Below are positions 35,075 through 47,069 of a DNA stretch of 64,000 nt, in pieces. Source of the DNA: Breviolum minutum Mf 1.05b.01. Its lineage: Eukaryota > Sar > Dinophyceae > Suessiales > Symbiodiniaceae. A model generated the notes under the pieces. That model saw only the letters and a list, made by a program, of their open reading frames with translations. It was not told the origin of the DNA and searched no databases. Both the position numbers and the translations under genes were made by a program. The stretch is taken from contig DF239021.1 in NCBI GenBank assembly GCA_000507305.1, forward strand, positions 222,769 to 286,768, given 5' to 3'. The first letter of the stretch is position 1. Each line of letters begins with the position of its first letter.

Positions 35075-38000
35075 CGTGGGAGGGGCAATAGCAGGATTTG
35101 CCAGAATGTCATGCCCACACAGAGACATATTGTGCATCATGGTACAGTATGAGACGATAACACAAGATCATGATGATACGGTATATCTATGGGGGATTGT
35201 TGAACGTGCTGGTGGTGTTCCACCGTTTTGTGCTTTATTTCGTTTGGTTCGTCAGCCATATGTTACATGTGTGGCTGAATCGAGCCATTCATGTTGAATC
35301 GAGGCGACGACCTTTCAGGCTTCTGCCCGACGAGCGCTGAATATGTGGAGAGCCGAGAATGCCTTGCGAAATAACCAACCTCCAAAGCAAGAAGTCACCA
35401 CCCGTCCCGTTGAAGTGGCGACTGCCAGTGCCACGGTGATTGGACGAGAAAGCGATTCGGCAGTTCAGACTCAGCCAGGGACTGAGACACGAGAAGCAAG
35501 TGAGCCTAACTCAGAGGCTGCAGATGACACTCCCTATACCCATGTGTCTTTCTTCTCGGAGTCCATGACTTCTGACAGCGACCGCACTTTAACCCGGAGA
35601 CGTCTACCCTTTAGTTTACCATTGCCTGCTGGTAATACAAATGTATCACAAGCTACCGAAATGTGCTCTTGGGGCTGCGGAATTTGGATGAAATTTCTCT
35701 TGGTATGGCTGTGTATGATCTTTGTCGTGGCGATTCGTGGAGGGGATGGGAACTCCATCCTTGCAATCAGAGGCTGCTCGTGGGAGTATTGGGTAGTCAC
35801 CGCAACGGGCTTTCTTCTCTTGATGTTTCCCAGCTTAGCTTCAGAGGCAAAGAGTCGCGCGATGGTTTGCTTGAAGTTTAAAGGTAAGGAATCCAGGAAG
35901 AGTGATGAAGTGTGAATATGTGAATAGACACTGATACTGTATCCGATATTTTCACCATTTCGTATGGTTAAAGTGATTAAAGTATGTCGGTATTGTCATC
36001 CATCGAAATGTTCTCTTTAGTATGAAACAGCATGGAACAGCACTTTGTACACCACTTTTGCTCGGTCTATGGGCGGCTATTTGTGGTCAGGGGTCATGCA
36101 CTGGTATTTCACTTTTTGAAAGGTTGACATTTTGTGTGCTTTATGTACCCATTCGCACTCCATCACCTAAGCCAATTTTTGGCTCCGGCATGTTTCTTAA
36201 TATCTGACACCATCCATTAAACATCCATCAAATTCCACCTAACATACCCCAGGGGCTCATTAAACCTTGCATACGTTTAGGTGATCGAAGAATGCGAAAG
36301 TATGGTAATGTTATGTATATAATGTTTAAGGATGTTCCTTATAATTGAGCATTGTTTGGCATTGTTTGGGTTGGTAATATGAGGGTTTCCTTAAATGGTG
36401 GTACCCCCATTTCACACCCCAAAATGATCTTTTTTAGTAGGAAAACCCATGGTTGTTGGGGAAACCCACCATTTTAGGAAACCCCCCAACCAATGACTCC
36501 CCACTTGGCATTCCCAGGTTGGTGGGAGCACTCACCAGACAACCAGAAGCACCTTGGTACCTTTGTGTGGTGATCGGAGCCCTAAGTGCAGTAGTAGGTA
36601 TTGGAGGCGCCATCGTTTTGAAACTCGGTAGTTATACAGCTATATGAACTTTTGACATTTGCTAAAATATGTCGAAATTTGAAATGTGCAGTTTTTTCCG
36701 AGGGGGCTTCCCATCTATATTGCGTTCAAGGGTTAGCTTGCTTGCGTCTTGGGGTTCTGATGGTTGGCAAGCGTCCATTGGTAGGGACGCACTGCCGTGT
36801 TCGCGAGGGGCCCGAAGACACCGCACGCCAAATACCAGAGCCGAAAACACCGCCGCGCAAAAACATACAGCACTTAAAACACCTCAACAAAAAACGCTAG
36901 ACCGCTAGAGAAGGTTCCCCACCATTTCTTAGGCATGGCGAAAGGAGGTGCCCTCGCCAGGAAGGTCAAAGAGGCTCATCATACTGGCTCTTCAATCATC
37001 TTCTGTAAAGGGGGAAATGGATTGGAGCCAAAAAGAAACCATAAGTGAACTCCAAGCCCAAAACAGTGAAACATCCAACTTTTTCTAGCCTTTTTTGGCC
37101 CTCTCTAGCCTTTGTAAGTCTTTGTTTTAGCCTTCCCTGATATTTTATTCTAGCCCTTAGTCTTTGGTAAGCTCCCAATGCTCTCCTATGTTAGCGTTTT
37201 AAGAAAAGGCAAGGCGACATTTGCTTCTCGGTTTTGCTGCTGTGTTTTGTCCCGCGATGTTTTTGTTTTAGGGTGGTGTTTTCGCTTTGATGTTTTGTGC
37301 TGATTTCCTTGGTTCTGCTGTTCTTGTGCGGAGGTGTCTCTGATGTTTTTTCTTTGTGGTGTCTTTGTGCACCGGTGTTTTCGTTTTTGCTGCTCAAATA
37401 TCGCATCACATATCTACAAGAAACCAGTTCAATAAACGACCTCTTCCAGAAACGTGTTCAAAAAACGCTTCAAGGAACGTTTTCACTACAAGTGTTCACG
37501 CGGGAACCATTTATCCAAAAAAGTCTTCAAGAAGCATTCTATACTGTATATAGATACATGTTCTTGAAAAGAAATGTTCTGAAAGAGTTTTCTGTCGGAA
37601 GTTAAAGTTAAAGGAATTTGTTCCAAAAGGGAGCAGCACCTAATACTTGACAATTACAGTACATTTAGGGTTTGTGTATGGACCAAATATGCCAACCCCC
37701 TGGTTTTGATCATCCATGCGATTGAGGAATCCTATGATGGTGAAGAGAGGTATTGAAGTGCAAGCAGCTACTGCAACAGCTTCATTGATGGTACTAGCAA
37801 CATAGCTGAAGATGGTGTCATCAATTTTCATTTAAGACGTGATGAAAACTGCGGTTGGTTGGGTTAAAAAAGCGAATTATACTAACAGCTGTTTGGGGCT
37901 TATAATACGCCATTTGAATAGATTGTGCCTCGTTTGAATGACATGCCTTAAATAGATTGTCAATGTGTGTGACGCCTTCAGAAGTTTGAAGACAGAGGGA

Positions 38001-38979
38001 GGAAATTACGGGAAACGAAGATCAACGGTGGATATGTTTCAGATGTAAGATATGCAGCATGTTCAAGATATTGAAAGCAAGGTTTAAGGTTGATATCACA
38101 AATATACAAATCGTTGTTTCATGACTTTGTCCATCCATCAGCGCCAACTGCATATATACAAGTTTGCGTTGGCATTTCTCACATTGAGCTGAGAATCTTC
38201 GTTGCGTATATGTGGGTGAGAAATTGCAGCAAACCGCTTTCCATAAGATAATTTCGGACTCCTGAACTACCAAAAGATTGGATGTCGTTGTTCAAATCTT
38301 TTTAGGTGATGAGTACATGCAGTACAGCATTGTTTTTGCTTGGTGGATTTGTTCCACCAATGCCTGCGATTACTTTGGGCATTGCTGCTTTCTTCGGGTC
38401 TATGTGTGGGAAGACAGTGGTGAGCTATGTGGTGAGCCACACTGGCCGTACGTCGGGGGACCAAGATTGCTACAGCGCTGACTGCATGTGATATTTGATA
38501 TTGAGAAAAACAAACAAAAGCCCGGACGAGAGAGCTTAGATGATAGTTTCGTCTTGATCAACGTAACATTGGTGTCTATTTATGAAAGAACAGCCTGGAA
38601 GCGGAAGCGGCCAGGCTTTTTGTGACTTTTTAGAATTTGGCTGGAGTTTTTCTCTTGAGTTGCACTTTCCAAAAGAGATCAAAAGAGCCTTGGGCACCTT
38701 ATTTCTTGTGCAACCCCATAGCAAACACCATCAGATTGAATCGAATCAGCTTAAACTGCAAACAAACGCAGTGATTATTGCAGTGATTTAAGGCATTAAG
38801 GTGAATGCTAAGCAAAGCACCATCCTTGCTGAATTTTCCTGAGGTCTTTGCTGGTGATTATGCTGGCCGGTTTCATTGCAGTATCTGCTGCCACCGTCTT
38901 GATCCAAGGATCTATTGAAACCATCCAGGACTTCCAAGCTGGAGAAAATCCCCTAACCGAGTTCCACACACCCTGCTGA
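33558..38979 (+). CDS. TauE/SafE family membrane protein (sulfite-exporter family)
   Basis: Exons: about 33558-33731, 34051-about 34190, about 34610-34755, about 35317-35883, about 36515-36626, about 38307-38459 and about 38847-38979 (TGA). Readings follow the eukaryotic TauE/SafE order: VHVLAVAGPVFIIASLAMPA, then GIGG joined to GMLYVPLLIVTHVADPRLAA (family GGG-VP-L----DP--A); LDGHLALAMIAPCLAGNLVG then SIMNQLLPSTLIMILLLILA; a long hydrophilic loop (about residues 1-105 of the 35317 exon) before WMKFLLVWLCMIFVVAIRGG and GCSWEYWVVTATGFLLLMFP (family CS--YW); VVIGALSAVVGIGGAIVLKL, the second GIGG repeat; STCSTALFLLGGFVPPMPAI; and the last helix LVIMLAGFIAVSAATVLIQG. Family members are predicted anion or sulfur-compound transporters of two repeated halves; the substrate is unknown here. 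Intron 33732-34050 fits with a GC donor and restores GIGGG. Confidence 0.82.
34905..35078 (+). repeat. (AGT)n/(AGC)n/(GGAGTA)n compound microsatellite
   Basis: AGTAGCAGT, GGAGTAGGAGTA and then pure AGT units, inside an intron of the TauE/SafE gene. All frames are open as low-complexity Ser or Leu runs. Confidence 0.9.
36650..38300. other. Long intron of the TauE/SafE gene
   Basis: No necessary family segment is missing between the exons ending at about 36626 and starting at about 38307, so this is read as one intron. A possible small frame at 36931-37050 (MAKGGALARKVKEAHHTGSS) is not supported by family comparison. Confidence 0.45.
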
Positions 38980-39158
38980 ACACTGATGTGGATGTCAAAA
39001 TAGAAAGGATGAAAAAGGAATGTACAGACCCCACACTTAGACCCTACACTTTGACACCAGGCGAAGAAATGTACAGTTTCCAAGAGAGATTCGACTTAAA
39101 ATCTTCTTTGTCACAACCTGGTTGGCATGTACAGTTGGAAGGGCAGTGGGTCATTTAA

Positions 39159-39416
39159 CATGCAAAAAACGCGGCAAAAAAAACACGCTGCAGCAGTGAG
39201 AATCAACGATTCTGGCTTGAAAGGATCCCAAGTCGGAGCGGCAGCACACAAGATGTGTCGCACAGAGAATTCAACGAATTGCGTTCGGAAACGACCGACC
39301 TCATTGACCATTGTGGAAGAGAATAAAACAGGAAAAAAAATGCGATAGCTGCAAATGACAAACCAGGAGAGTTGGCAAATAACAATGGCCAAAACGATGG
39401 GAAAAGTGAAAAAACC
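39159..39416 (+). pseudogene. Coding-like stretch with one in-frame stop
   Basis: One plus frame reads SSENQRFWLERIPSRSGSTQ, DVSHREFNELRSETTDLIDH, CGRE, a TAA at 39324-39326, then NRKKNAIAANDKPGELANNN up to TGA at 39417. Polar and helix-like on both sides of the stop. It could be a decayed exon, or two exons with an intron I cannot see. Unidentified. Confidence 0.35.
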
Positions 39417-39779
39417 TGATACATCAACTTCGTTTAGAACTTCGTTTAGGATCGCCCAACATCACCCAACCAGTTGTGAAGGGTGGAGATGTGGAGAAAA
39501 AGAGTTGGTTGGAGTTTGGCATTTTGGAATGGCAGGTTTGGTAAACTTTGTTTAATGATTTTGGTAATGGAAACAAATCATAGGGGTTTATATATCCATT
39601 ATAAGGATTCCCTATTAAAGGTGTGATGACCATCCCCAAACCTCAAAAGCTGCTGGACCAAAGAGACGACTTGTCGCAACAGGTTGCCCAAGTGTGAACG
39701 ATCACAGCCACACTGGTTGATACCTCAGAAAATCAGAGGTTTCAGGTGAGCGGATGGCCTGAACAGAATTGGTATCATT

Positions 39780-40180
39780 TATAATCATGTATAAATCATG
39801 CGTGTGTGACATACAGTTGCAGATACGTAATATAGTAGATAGATGGAAGGACAGATAGATCTATAAATCTGCATGTATGGATACAAAGATGTATAATATT
39901 ATATTATGTATAGATCGTAGATGTGCATGTATAAATAGATAGATGGATAGCCGGATGTTTATAGATAGACAGATGGTTATAGAAAGATAGATGTCTATGA
40001 TATATATAGATAGATGTCTAGACAATTAGATAGATGTACATCTATACTGTGTATACAGATACAATATGATATAATATGTATATTTTTTATATACACATTT
40101 TGATTTTATAAACAGTCTCTGTATACATACACAGACATTTTTGGATATAGACACATGACGCGTGTTTAAAACAATGATGT
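39780..40180. repeat. Degenerate (AGAT)n/(TA) repeat region
   Basis: Many AGATAGAT, ATAGATAGA and TATATA words between 39830 and 40130. No exon. Confidence 0.8.
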
Positions 40181-40469
40181 GTAGAGACTGACATCAGGCG
40201 TCAATTTCCAGATACAAATCACTCTTCTGCTGTCGGGGTTTTGGAGGTTACGGTAAATTATCATGGATTTAATCTAATCGCAGCCATGTGCATATAGAGA
40301 AGTCCAGCTTAACCAGATGTCCCATGCCTACTTACTTCCAAGTTTGTGTTTTCAGACTTGCGGCTTGCAAAAAAACAACGGAACGGCGTCTTTTCTGGGT
40401 CAGTAAATTCAGTGAATGTTTCTAGAGGCCTTGTTGCACTTGTCATTTTCTGGTGGGGCAAGTTCAAGT

Positions 40470-40622
40470 TTTTTGCCGTTTGTTTTGTTGGAACATAAAC
40501 TGAGTGGATGCAAACCTGTCCATTATAGTCCACCTCAGGATATACCAGCTACGATTCCGGCAGCTACGACTCTTGGATCAACTCGATGTCTTGACGGAGA
40601 ATGCCAAAACATGTCCGTATGA
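40470..40622 (+). CDS. Candidate exon, unidentified
   Basis: VHYSPPQDIPATIPAATTLG and STRCLDGECQNMSV end at TGA 40620-40622. Possible C-terminal exon. Weak evidence. Confidence 0.3.
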   Translation, partial: FLPFVLLEHKLSGCKPVHYSPPQDIPATIPAATTLGSTRCLDGECQNMSV

Positions 40623-40927
40623 CCAGGTATATGACATAGATTGACATATGAAAGCCCATGAAATTTCAGGATGGAAAGGACTCTGAGCCAAAAATAATGC
40701 AGTTGGAATCTTTATCTTTAAATGATTGAGTTTTCTTTCAATGTCGGATTGTTATCTATGGATAGCTATGGCAAGTCACCGCTTCGTGCAGATCTTGGTG
40801 ATTCTAAGCTCCCAACCCTTAGGCATTAAATTATAACAGGCTAAGATAGGCCATGTCAGCTATGGTATTGACTATGGGATTCTATAGGTAAGGAATCTCA
40901 CATCATCATTTAGCTTGATTTTCCAGC

Positions 40928-41030
40928 CTCCCCGCATCCTTGACCACCAAGGATGACACTTTTCCCTCATATGAAACTCGCCTTGGACTATTGGCTGTCG
41001 GTCTTGATTTTGAAGTTGTACTGTTGATAT
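40928..41030 (+). CDS. Candidate exon, unidentified
   Basis: After the acceptor TTGATTTTCCAG: TTKDDTFPSYETRLGLLAVG then LDFEVVLL. Protein-like but not assigned. Confidence 0.3.
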
Positions 41031-41680
41031 CATCTGAAAGTCAGATTTCAGATGCCATTTACATATTCCTCACCATACATCAAAAAGCACCTTCCTTTTT
41101 TAAAAGAAAGGCCAAGCGGAAAAACGCCCATCAACTAACCCACACCTTTGACATGGGTGAAACATTTGGGAAACACCAAAAAACGAACGGAACCGTCGAC
41201 TGAGGCGGGTGATGTCCACTACTCTGAAAGCTATCCACCTGACACGGATTTTTCCTCGCCTCCTGTGACTTATCCCAGCCACCAGGCACGAAATCGGTGG
41301 CTGGGAGATTTCAGGGGTTTGCTTTTTCGCTTGGGGCAGTTTTCTCTCATAAGAATATGATAAAAGAAAGACAAGTCAGACTTTGATGGTGTTGTGAGAC
41401 GATGTAAAGTCATTCCAAATGAATTTAATTGAGTTTCAAATCATCTAAACTCCTGATTAAAGTTGCTATGCTGCTATGTGTGCTTTGTGTGTTTATTGCT
41501 CAGCTTGGTTTGGTGGCTGATGTTCTCGCACTGCCGCTTGCTTCTTGTTACGTCGTAGCTGTTTATTGTCAGAATCATTATTACTGATGTTGTGGCTATT
41601 GCTATTGTTGCGGGTTTTGCTATTGTTGCCAGTGTTGTCGTGGGTGTTGCTCGTTTCGTTGTGGTTGTTGCTGCTGTTTG

Positions 41681-41731
<51 letters not shown>

Positions 41732-41732
41732 C
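41681..41732 (+). repeat. (GTT)n microsatellite
   Basis: About 17 GTT units, extended by GTCGTTGAT units to 41760. Surrounding G/T-rich sequence is open in several frames, which I treat as low complexity. Confidence 0.9.
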
Positions 41733-42215
41733 GTTGATGTCGTTGATGTCGTTGATGTTGGTCCTGTGGTTATTGTGTGTTCGTGCGAGTCATCATTTTG
41801 CTGCTGATGTGCATTGTTAAAACCCCAGACTGCTACAGAGCGAACTCTAACAGAGGTGGACATGTTTTGCTCCCAAGCAACTTGGTTACATCCTTTGCTT
41901 AATGTACAATTAATTGCAACTGTTGTGTCGAGATGTCCTACAAATACCTCATGTGTTCCAATATGTAATTGAGGTGGCCTACTGAGTAGTTACGTAGCAA
42001 TTAACATTGCTCTGGAGTGGTGCGCTGCATGCACACGCACAGCTATAGATTCGAGATGCTTCAAGGCTTTCGCGTGAAAGTAGTCCTGCATACATTATGA
42101 GTTCAGTTTAAAAAGAAAATCATGTATTTGTATGATCTATATGCTGTATCCGTGTTGGTTGTTTGTTTTCTTTGTATAGAATAGGTGTGTCGTTTCGCTT
42201 TGCTTGTTGATGCAG

Positions 42216-45200
42216 ATTGCTTCCCTGTTATGTTGCAAAGGGTCATGGGAGTCATGTGTCGTGCCTGGAGTCAACTGCTACGTTGGGACATGTGGCAGAC
42301 CTTTTTTGTGCTGGCAGGATTCCACTTACTATGAAAATGGCGTCACCCATCATGTTCATCACATTCATCATGTTGGCAGCTGAGACTGAAGCGTACTCGA
42401 CTCGAAATTGTAGACAGCCTCCTTCTCCCCAGGGTTGGTATCCAGAAAGTGAGCTTGTTGCATTTCCGATTTAGGTTCAATAAAGCATAAGCAGTGCCAG
42501 TGAAATTGTTTTGGTGTTTCTTCGACTGGTAAAGGTTTTGCTTCTCTCAGCCAACGCCTTCATTCATCTAAGCACCTGCACCCGTGCCATGTCCTTGGAT
42601 AAGGTGTATACATCTAATGGGGATTTGTATCCTCCTATCTCCTCCACGGCCGGGTGACCCTGGGGTTATTGTGAATTGTTGGAGAAACGAGTCTGGTATG
42701 TTAGGAACGCTATGACAAGGGATTTTCGATGTGAGGCAGCATGCTTATCTCCTTGTGGTTGAGTGCACGGGCATTGGAAGGTATCACAGGTGTAGATACG
42801 CAAAATAAATGGTAACTTAGATCTATATTATATACGTGCAAAACTGATCGGAATAGGCTTTTCTGACTGTCACAAACTCTCGTATCCAGCACTTGTGGCC
42901 CGTTTTCCCTTCAAGTATTCGAAACCTTGTGACACTCTGAGGATGATTTTTCCACACCTGCCGACAAGCAGGACGCTGAAACAGCATGCCATTTGTTTGA
43001 CATATTCAAGACGTTTCATTACCTTTCCTTGTCAGGAGTTCATTGACTGTACGTCCATCAAGGCGCGACCTATGGACGAATCATAGAATGGAAGTGGGGT
43101 CAAAGCCAGCCGTCACAAGTTCCACAGGGGTTCCAGTTTCCCAAGGTTTTTTGGTTTTTTTTTCCCAAGATGAATACTTGAAATGATGACATGGAAATAT
43201 TAAGTACAGAGCTGTGATAAGCGAGGCATTTTGTTACCCAGAGCTGTGCCCTTCTTATGTATATGTATATATATATATACACATACACAGATTACAGATA
43301 ATGGATTTATGCATTGAAAGGCATATCAAGAGATGAGACATCTCAAGATGTCTCTAGCCGGGATTCAGGAGGATGACAAGCTTGAGAAGCTGGAGATTTG
43401 CTGCCAACACGGCAATGCTGGTATCTTGGCTTAGAAAAATTCCTAGCTGCAAGACTATGACACACACACACACACATCCCGCTCCAGGGAGCAGTGCAGT
43501 TGGCAAGCCTGGTTTTGGATCAGTGATTAGTGTTTGTTTGTTTGTCCTGGATTTGGAATATGAGGTTTTTGAGACATGCCATTTCGGGAAAATGACACTC
43601 CTCTCAAATGAAGACACGGCAGGAAATGTAGGGGTGTACTTGATTGTTGGAAGATGTTGGAAGTCTAAGTTTGTTGATTCCATTCTTCTCTTTGGATGTT
43701 GATATATGTTGATACTCGTGACATTGGGTCTCCCGGTTCTGCAACGATAATATCCTTGAAACAGATTCCAAGATATTGACAGCAATTGGTTTTCGTTTTC
43801 TTTCAAAAAGATGGAAAACAACAATTATGACAATTTGTGTTTTCAGAAGACATGGCAAAACGTCTTGTTTAGACACCACTGATTGTGCGAAGGTTGTGAC
43901 CAGCTTGAAGCCAGGAAGGCCTCGGGACACCGATTTCGTTGGGGTAGTTGATGGACAGAATTCTGCGGAAAAACCAATTGCGATGCTCAAAAAGTAAGGG
44001 AAAGATGTTGACCACACTTTCAGTGGTGCAGGATACTGTCCCTCAACAGTTTGGAGAGGTCCTATGTTTTGTCCCTTTCAACATGACTTTGAGACGAATC
44101 AAATTTTGATTGACTACTTGTGGCCGGGATGTTTCAATAAACTAACAGGGTTGATACTCCCAGAGGCGGAATTTGAGACATTCCGAGTTTTGGGTGAAAC
44201 TACCGCGACTTGCTATCATTTGGAGATGGGGATGAATCAGGCAGCTTTGAAGGAGGCTGAGCAGAAGAAAGATTCATCTGAAAAGGACGATGAGAAGTCT
44301 GAGGCGAAGGAGGAAAAGCCAGAGGCTGAGAAGGAAAAGCCAGCGGCCGTTGAGGAGAAGCCAGCGGCCGTGGAGGAGAAGCCAGCGGCTAAGGAGGAGA
44401 AGCCAGCGGCCGAGGAGGAAAAGCCAGAGGCTGAGAAGGAAAAGCCAAAGCCAGAGACGCCTCAAGAGGCAAAGGTTCCAGCTGGCACTCCGGAGCCAGC
44501 GCTAGCAGTGACAGACGTTGAACCTGCCACAAAGCCGGCTGAGGAACCAAAGCCTACAGAAAAGACTGAGGCAACTGCTGAAGAGAAGCCAGCAGCAACT
44601 GCCGAGGCTAAGCCAGAAGCAACTGCTGAGGAGAAGCCAGAAGCAACTGCCGAGGCTAAGCCAGCAGCAGCTGTTGAGGAGAAGCCAGAAGCAACTGCCG
44701 AGGCTAAGCCAGCAGCAGCTGTTGAGGAGAAGCCAGAAGCAACTGCCGAGGCTAAGCCAGACGCAACTGCTGAGGAGAAGCCAGAAACCCCTGCTGCACC
44801 GGTTGAGGATAAGCCAGCAGCTGCTGCAGCAACTGTTGAGGAGAAGCCAGAAACCCCTTCTGCACCGGTTGAAGGCAAGCCATTGGCGGCAGCATCTGTT
44901 GAAGAGGAAAAGACAGAAGAGGCAAAGCCTGAAGAAGCAACTGAAGAGACTCCAGCCGTTCGGAAGGTTGAGGATGAAACCAAAAAGCCACAGGAATGGT
45001 ATGATGCACAGACACAGGCCACGGCACTTCACTTGCTGTGTATGGAGGGCTCATCACCTCTTGCAGTCTCGGGTTCTCGATCTATATTTTTGATGGACAA
45101 AAATCAGGCAATCAGGCACCAGCCGATACTTATATGACAAATACCATCAAATAATATCCAATAATCAAATAAATCATTCTGTTTGTAACCTCTTCCAAAC

Positions 45201-45398
45201 GATTCTTTCAGGGACGAACCCCCCCCCCCGTTTTCACCTTCATCCATCGCTGAGTCATCGCCTGTTGAAGCAGGTCGTTTGGCCAAGCTTCAACTGATTT
45301 GCACTCGCCAAAGTCAGATCCTTAGGTCGTTTGGAAAATGCTGGCTGCGTTGGAATCCATGGCCCCACCAAGGTAGAACTGATGGTGTGCCGAAATAG
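42216..45398 (+). CDS. Glu/Lys/Pro/Ala-repeat protein (exons 42216-45398)
   Basis: The core is a single long exon, 44149 to about 44998. It begins LILPEAEFETFRVLGETTAT and MNQAALKEAEQKKDSSEKDD, followed by about 230 residues of EKP-AA repeats (units like EEKPAAVEEKPAA and TAEAKPAAAVEEKPEATAEA), ending VEDETKKPQEW. It is expected to be disordered and highly charged. Likely partners upstream are 43893-43993 (VVTSLKPGRPRDTDFVGVVD, donor GTAAGG), 42942-43035 (DDFSTPADKQDAETACHLFD) and 42216-about 42325 (FPVMLQRVMGVMCRAWSQLL). A downstream exon at about 45213-45398 reads FSPSSIAESSPVEAGRLAKL to TAG. No enzymatic domain visible; function unknown. Linkage of the small exons to the repeat exon is inferred. 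Confidence 0.55.
43257..43285. repeat. (TA)n tract
   Basis: TATATGTATATATATATATACACATACAC, intronic. Confidence 0.8.
44290..44880 (+). repeat. In-frame coding repeat (EKPA units)
   Basis: Units of 15-39 nt such as GAGGAGAAGCCAGCGGC and CTGCCGAGGCTAAGCCAG recur more than a dozen times. Copies from 44640 to 44760 are nearly identical, showing recent unit duplication within the exon. Confidence 0.85.
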
Positions 45399-45399
45399 C

Positions 45400-46230
45400 T
45401 ACCATTCTTCAGGCGAAGGTGCCGATCGGTGGAAGCTATTTCCACTACCCTGTGGTTCGAAGTTACACTTCTTTACTCGAAAATCTTTGCAATTGTGCAC
45501 TTGTATTAAATAAACTTGCGAGACATTGAAACTTATGGTTCCTTTTTGCGTTCCAAGCATCCACCATTGCCATCCATTACCCACCCCTTGTGGGATGTGT
45601 ATCTCTTTTACTTCAGATCAACAGTTTGGGGACGATCCGGAAGCCTCGGAGGTACAATGCAATGAAGTGAAGTGACCCATGCATGAGCTGATTGGACCTT
45701 GTTGCAGCCCCATAGGTCTTTGCCTCGGACACTGCACATCATTACACTAGATTTTCTGAACACCAAGATTTGCCGAGGTTGATCTTCAGATCTCTCCCCA
45801 ATCATTCTCCAATCAATATTTGCATATGGAAAATCCCTGTTGGTTTATATAGGTGTTTTTCTACCAGATTGACATGCCCAGCGTTGATTGCTCGAGGTGA
45901 ATACAGTTGAGCAAAAAAACGACGCGAGACTGATGGATGATCATCTTTTAGGGCCACCATGCGCCAAACATATACTGGACGCATATATATATATATTGCC
46001 GTAAGTTAAGGGTGTTTATTGCTTAGGGTCCACAAATATCACAAGCTGTTCCTGCAGCAGAAACATTCCATCTTGTATGGCAGGAATCAAGAGTTCATAA
46101 TTTGATGGAGCAGATTTCAAGCGTTCTTAGGAGCGTCCTTTTGTGTCCAATTGGCTCATGTTGTGTAGAAGCTGACAAACTTTTCGTAGTCGTGCGCATG
46201 TGCCAAAGGCACATTGCCTTCCAAAACAAT
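45400..46230. other. No gene seen
   Basis: Non-coding on both strands as far as I can tell. A short (TA)n lies at 45984-45996. Confidence 0.4.
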
Positions 46231-46234
46231 TTCG

Positions 46235-47065
46235 CAAACATAATTACCAATCAAAATGTTTGCAAAAATGATTAAAAATCAATAAATACAAATAATAAGT
46301 AATAAGAATGATAATAACGAAAATAATATGTATAGAATATAAAATACAATCAAAATAAATATATGGAAAATATTCGAAAGGTTTGTAGTATGGAATAGAA
46401 ATTCAAATAGAATTAAAATATATTTTTAATTATTTATAATATATGGAATTAAAATTTAAAATATAAATAAATATAAATAAAATATTTTAGATATTAATAT
46501 TAATTTATATATTTATTAAAATTTTATATTTTAAGATATATTTATATTAAATAATAAAATATATTTAATTATTTATAATATAGATTAATGTATATTTATA
46601 TATATTATTAAATTACTAAAATCTATATTATAAAAAATTAAATATANAAATAATAATAAAATAATTTGCATTCATTAATTATATAATAATTTATTATAAA
46701 TTTAAATAGATATATTAAATTATAATTATATATCAATATATTTTATTTTTATTTAATTATATATAAATATATATAAATAATTTAATAAATAATAATAATA
46801 TTTGTTTAATTTTATATTTAAATATATTTGTTATTTTTATTCAAAAAAATATTATTAATTATATTTTTTTATATATATTTTATTAAAAATCTTTTTAATT
46901 TAATGTTTTTTTCTTTAATAAAATATTATTAAATTAAAATTAATATTATTTTTCAAAAGGATTTAATTATATATATATAAAAATGATTTATAATTTTATA
47001 ATTTATGTTATAAATATAAAATATAATAATATCTAATTATATTCTACCTATAAATAATTATTTTT
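46235..47065. other. A/T island, about 830 bp
   Basis: Almost entirely A and T (AATAAATAC, TTTAATTATTTATAATATA and similar), with one N at 46647. Base composition changes abruptly at both ends, from mixed sequence to the island and back at GCCGCCGCCC (47081). No meaningful frame. Confidence 0.9.
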
Positions 47066-47069
47066 TGTG

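Noticed and set aside
34687-35152. Poly-Leu, poly-Ser and poly-Thr frames
   Set aside because: Low-complexity translation of the AGT/AGC microsatellite inside an intron of the TauE/SafE gene.
41474-41863. Minus-strand Thr-rich frame of 129 codons
   Set aside because: Most of it is the GTT repeat read backwards; the ends have no recognisable domain.
44274-45057. Minus-strand and alternate plus frames over the EKPA repeat (up to 191 codons)
   Set aside because: Shadows of the repeat. The EKPA frame has the natural start segment and unique ends.
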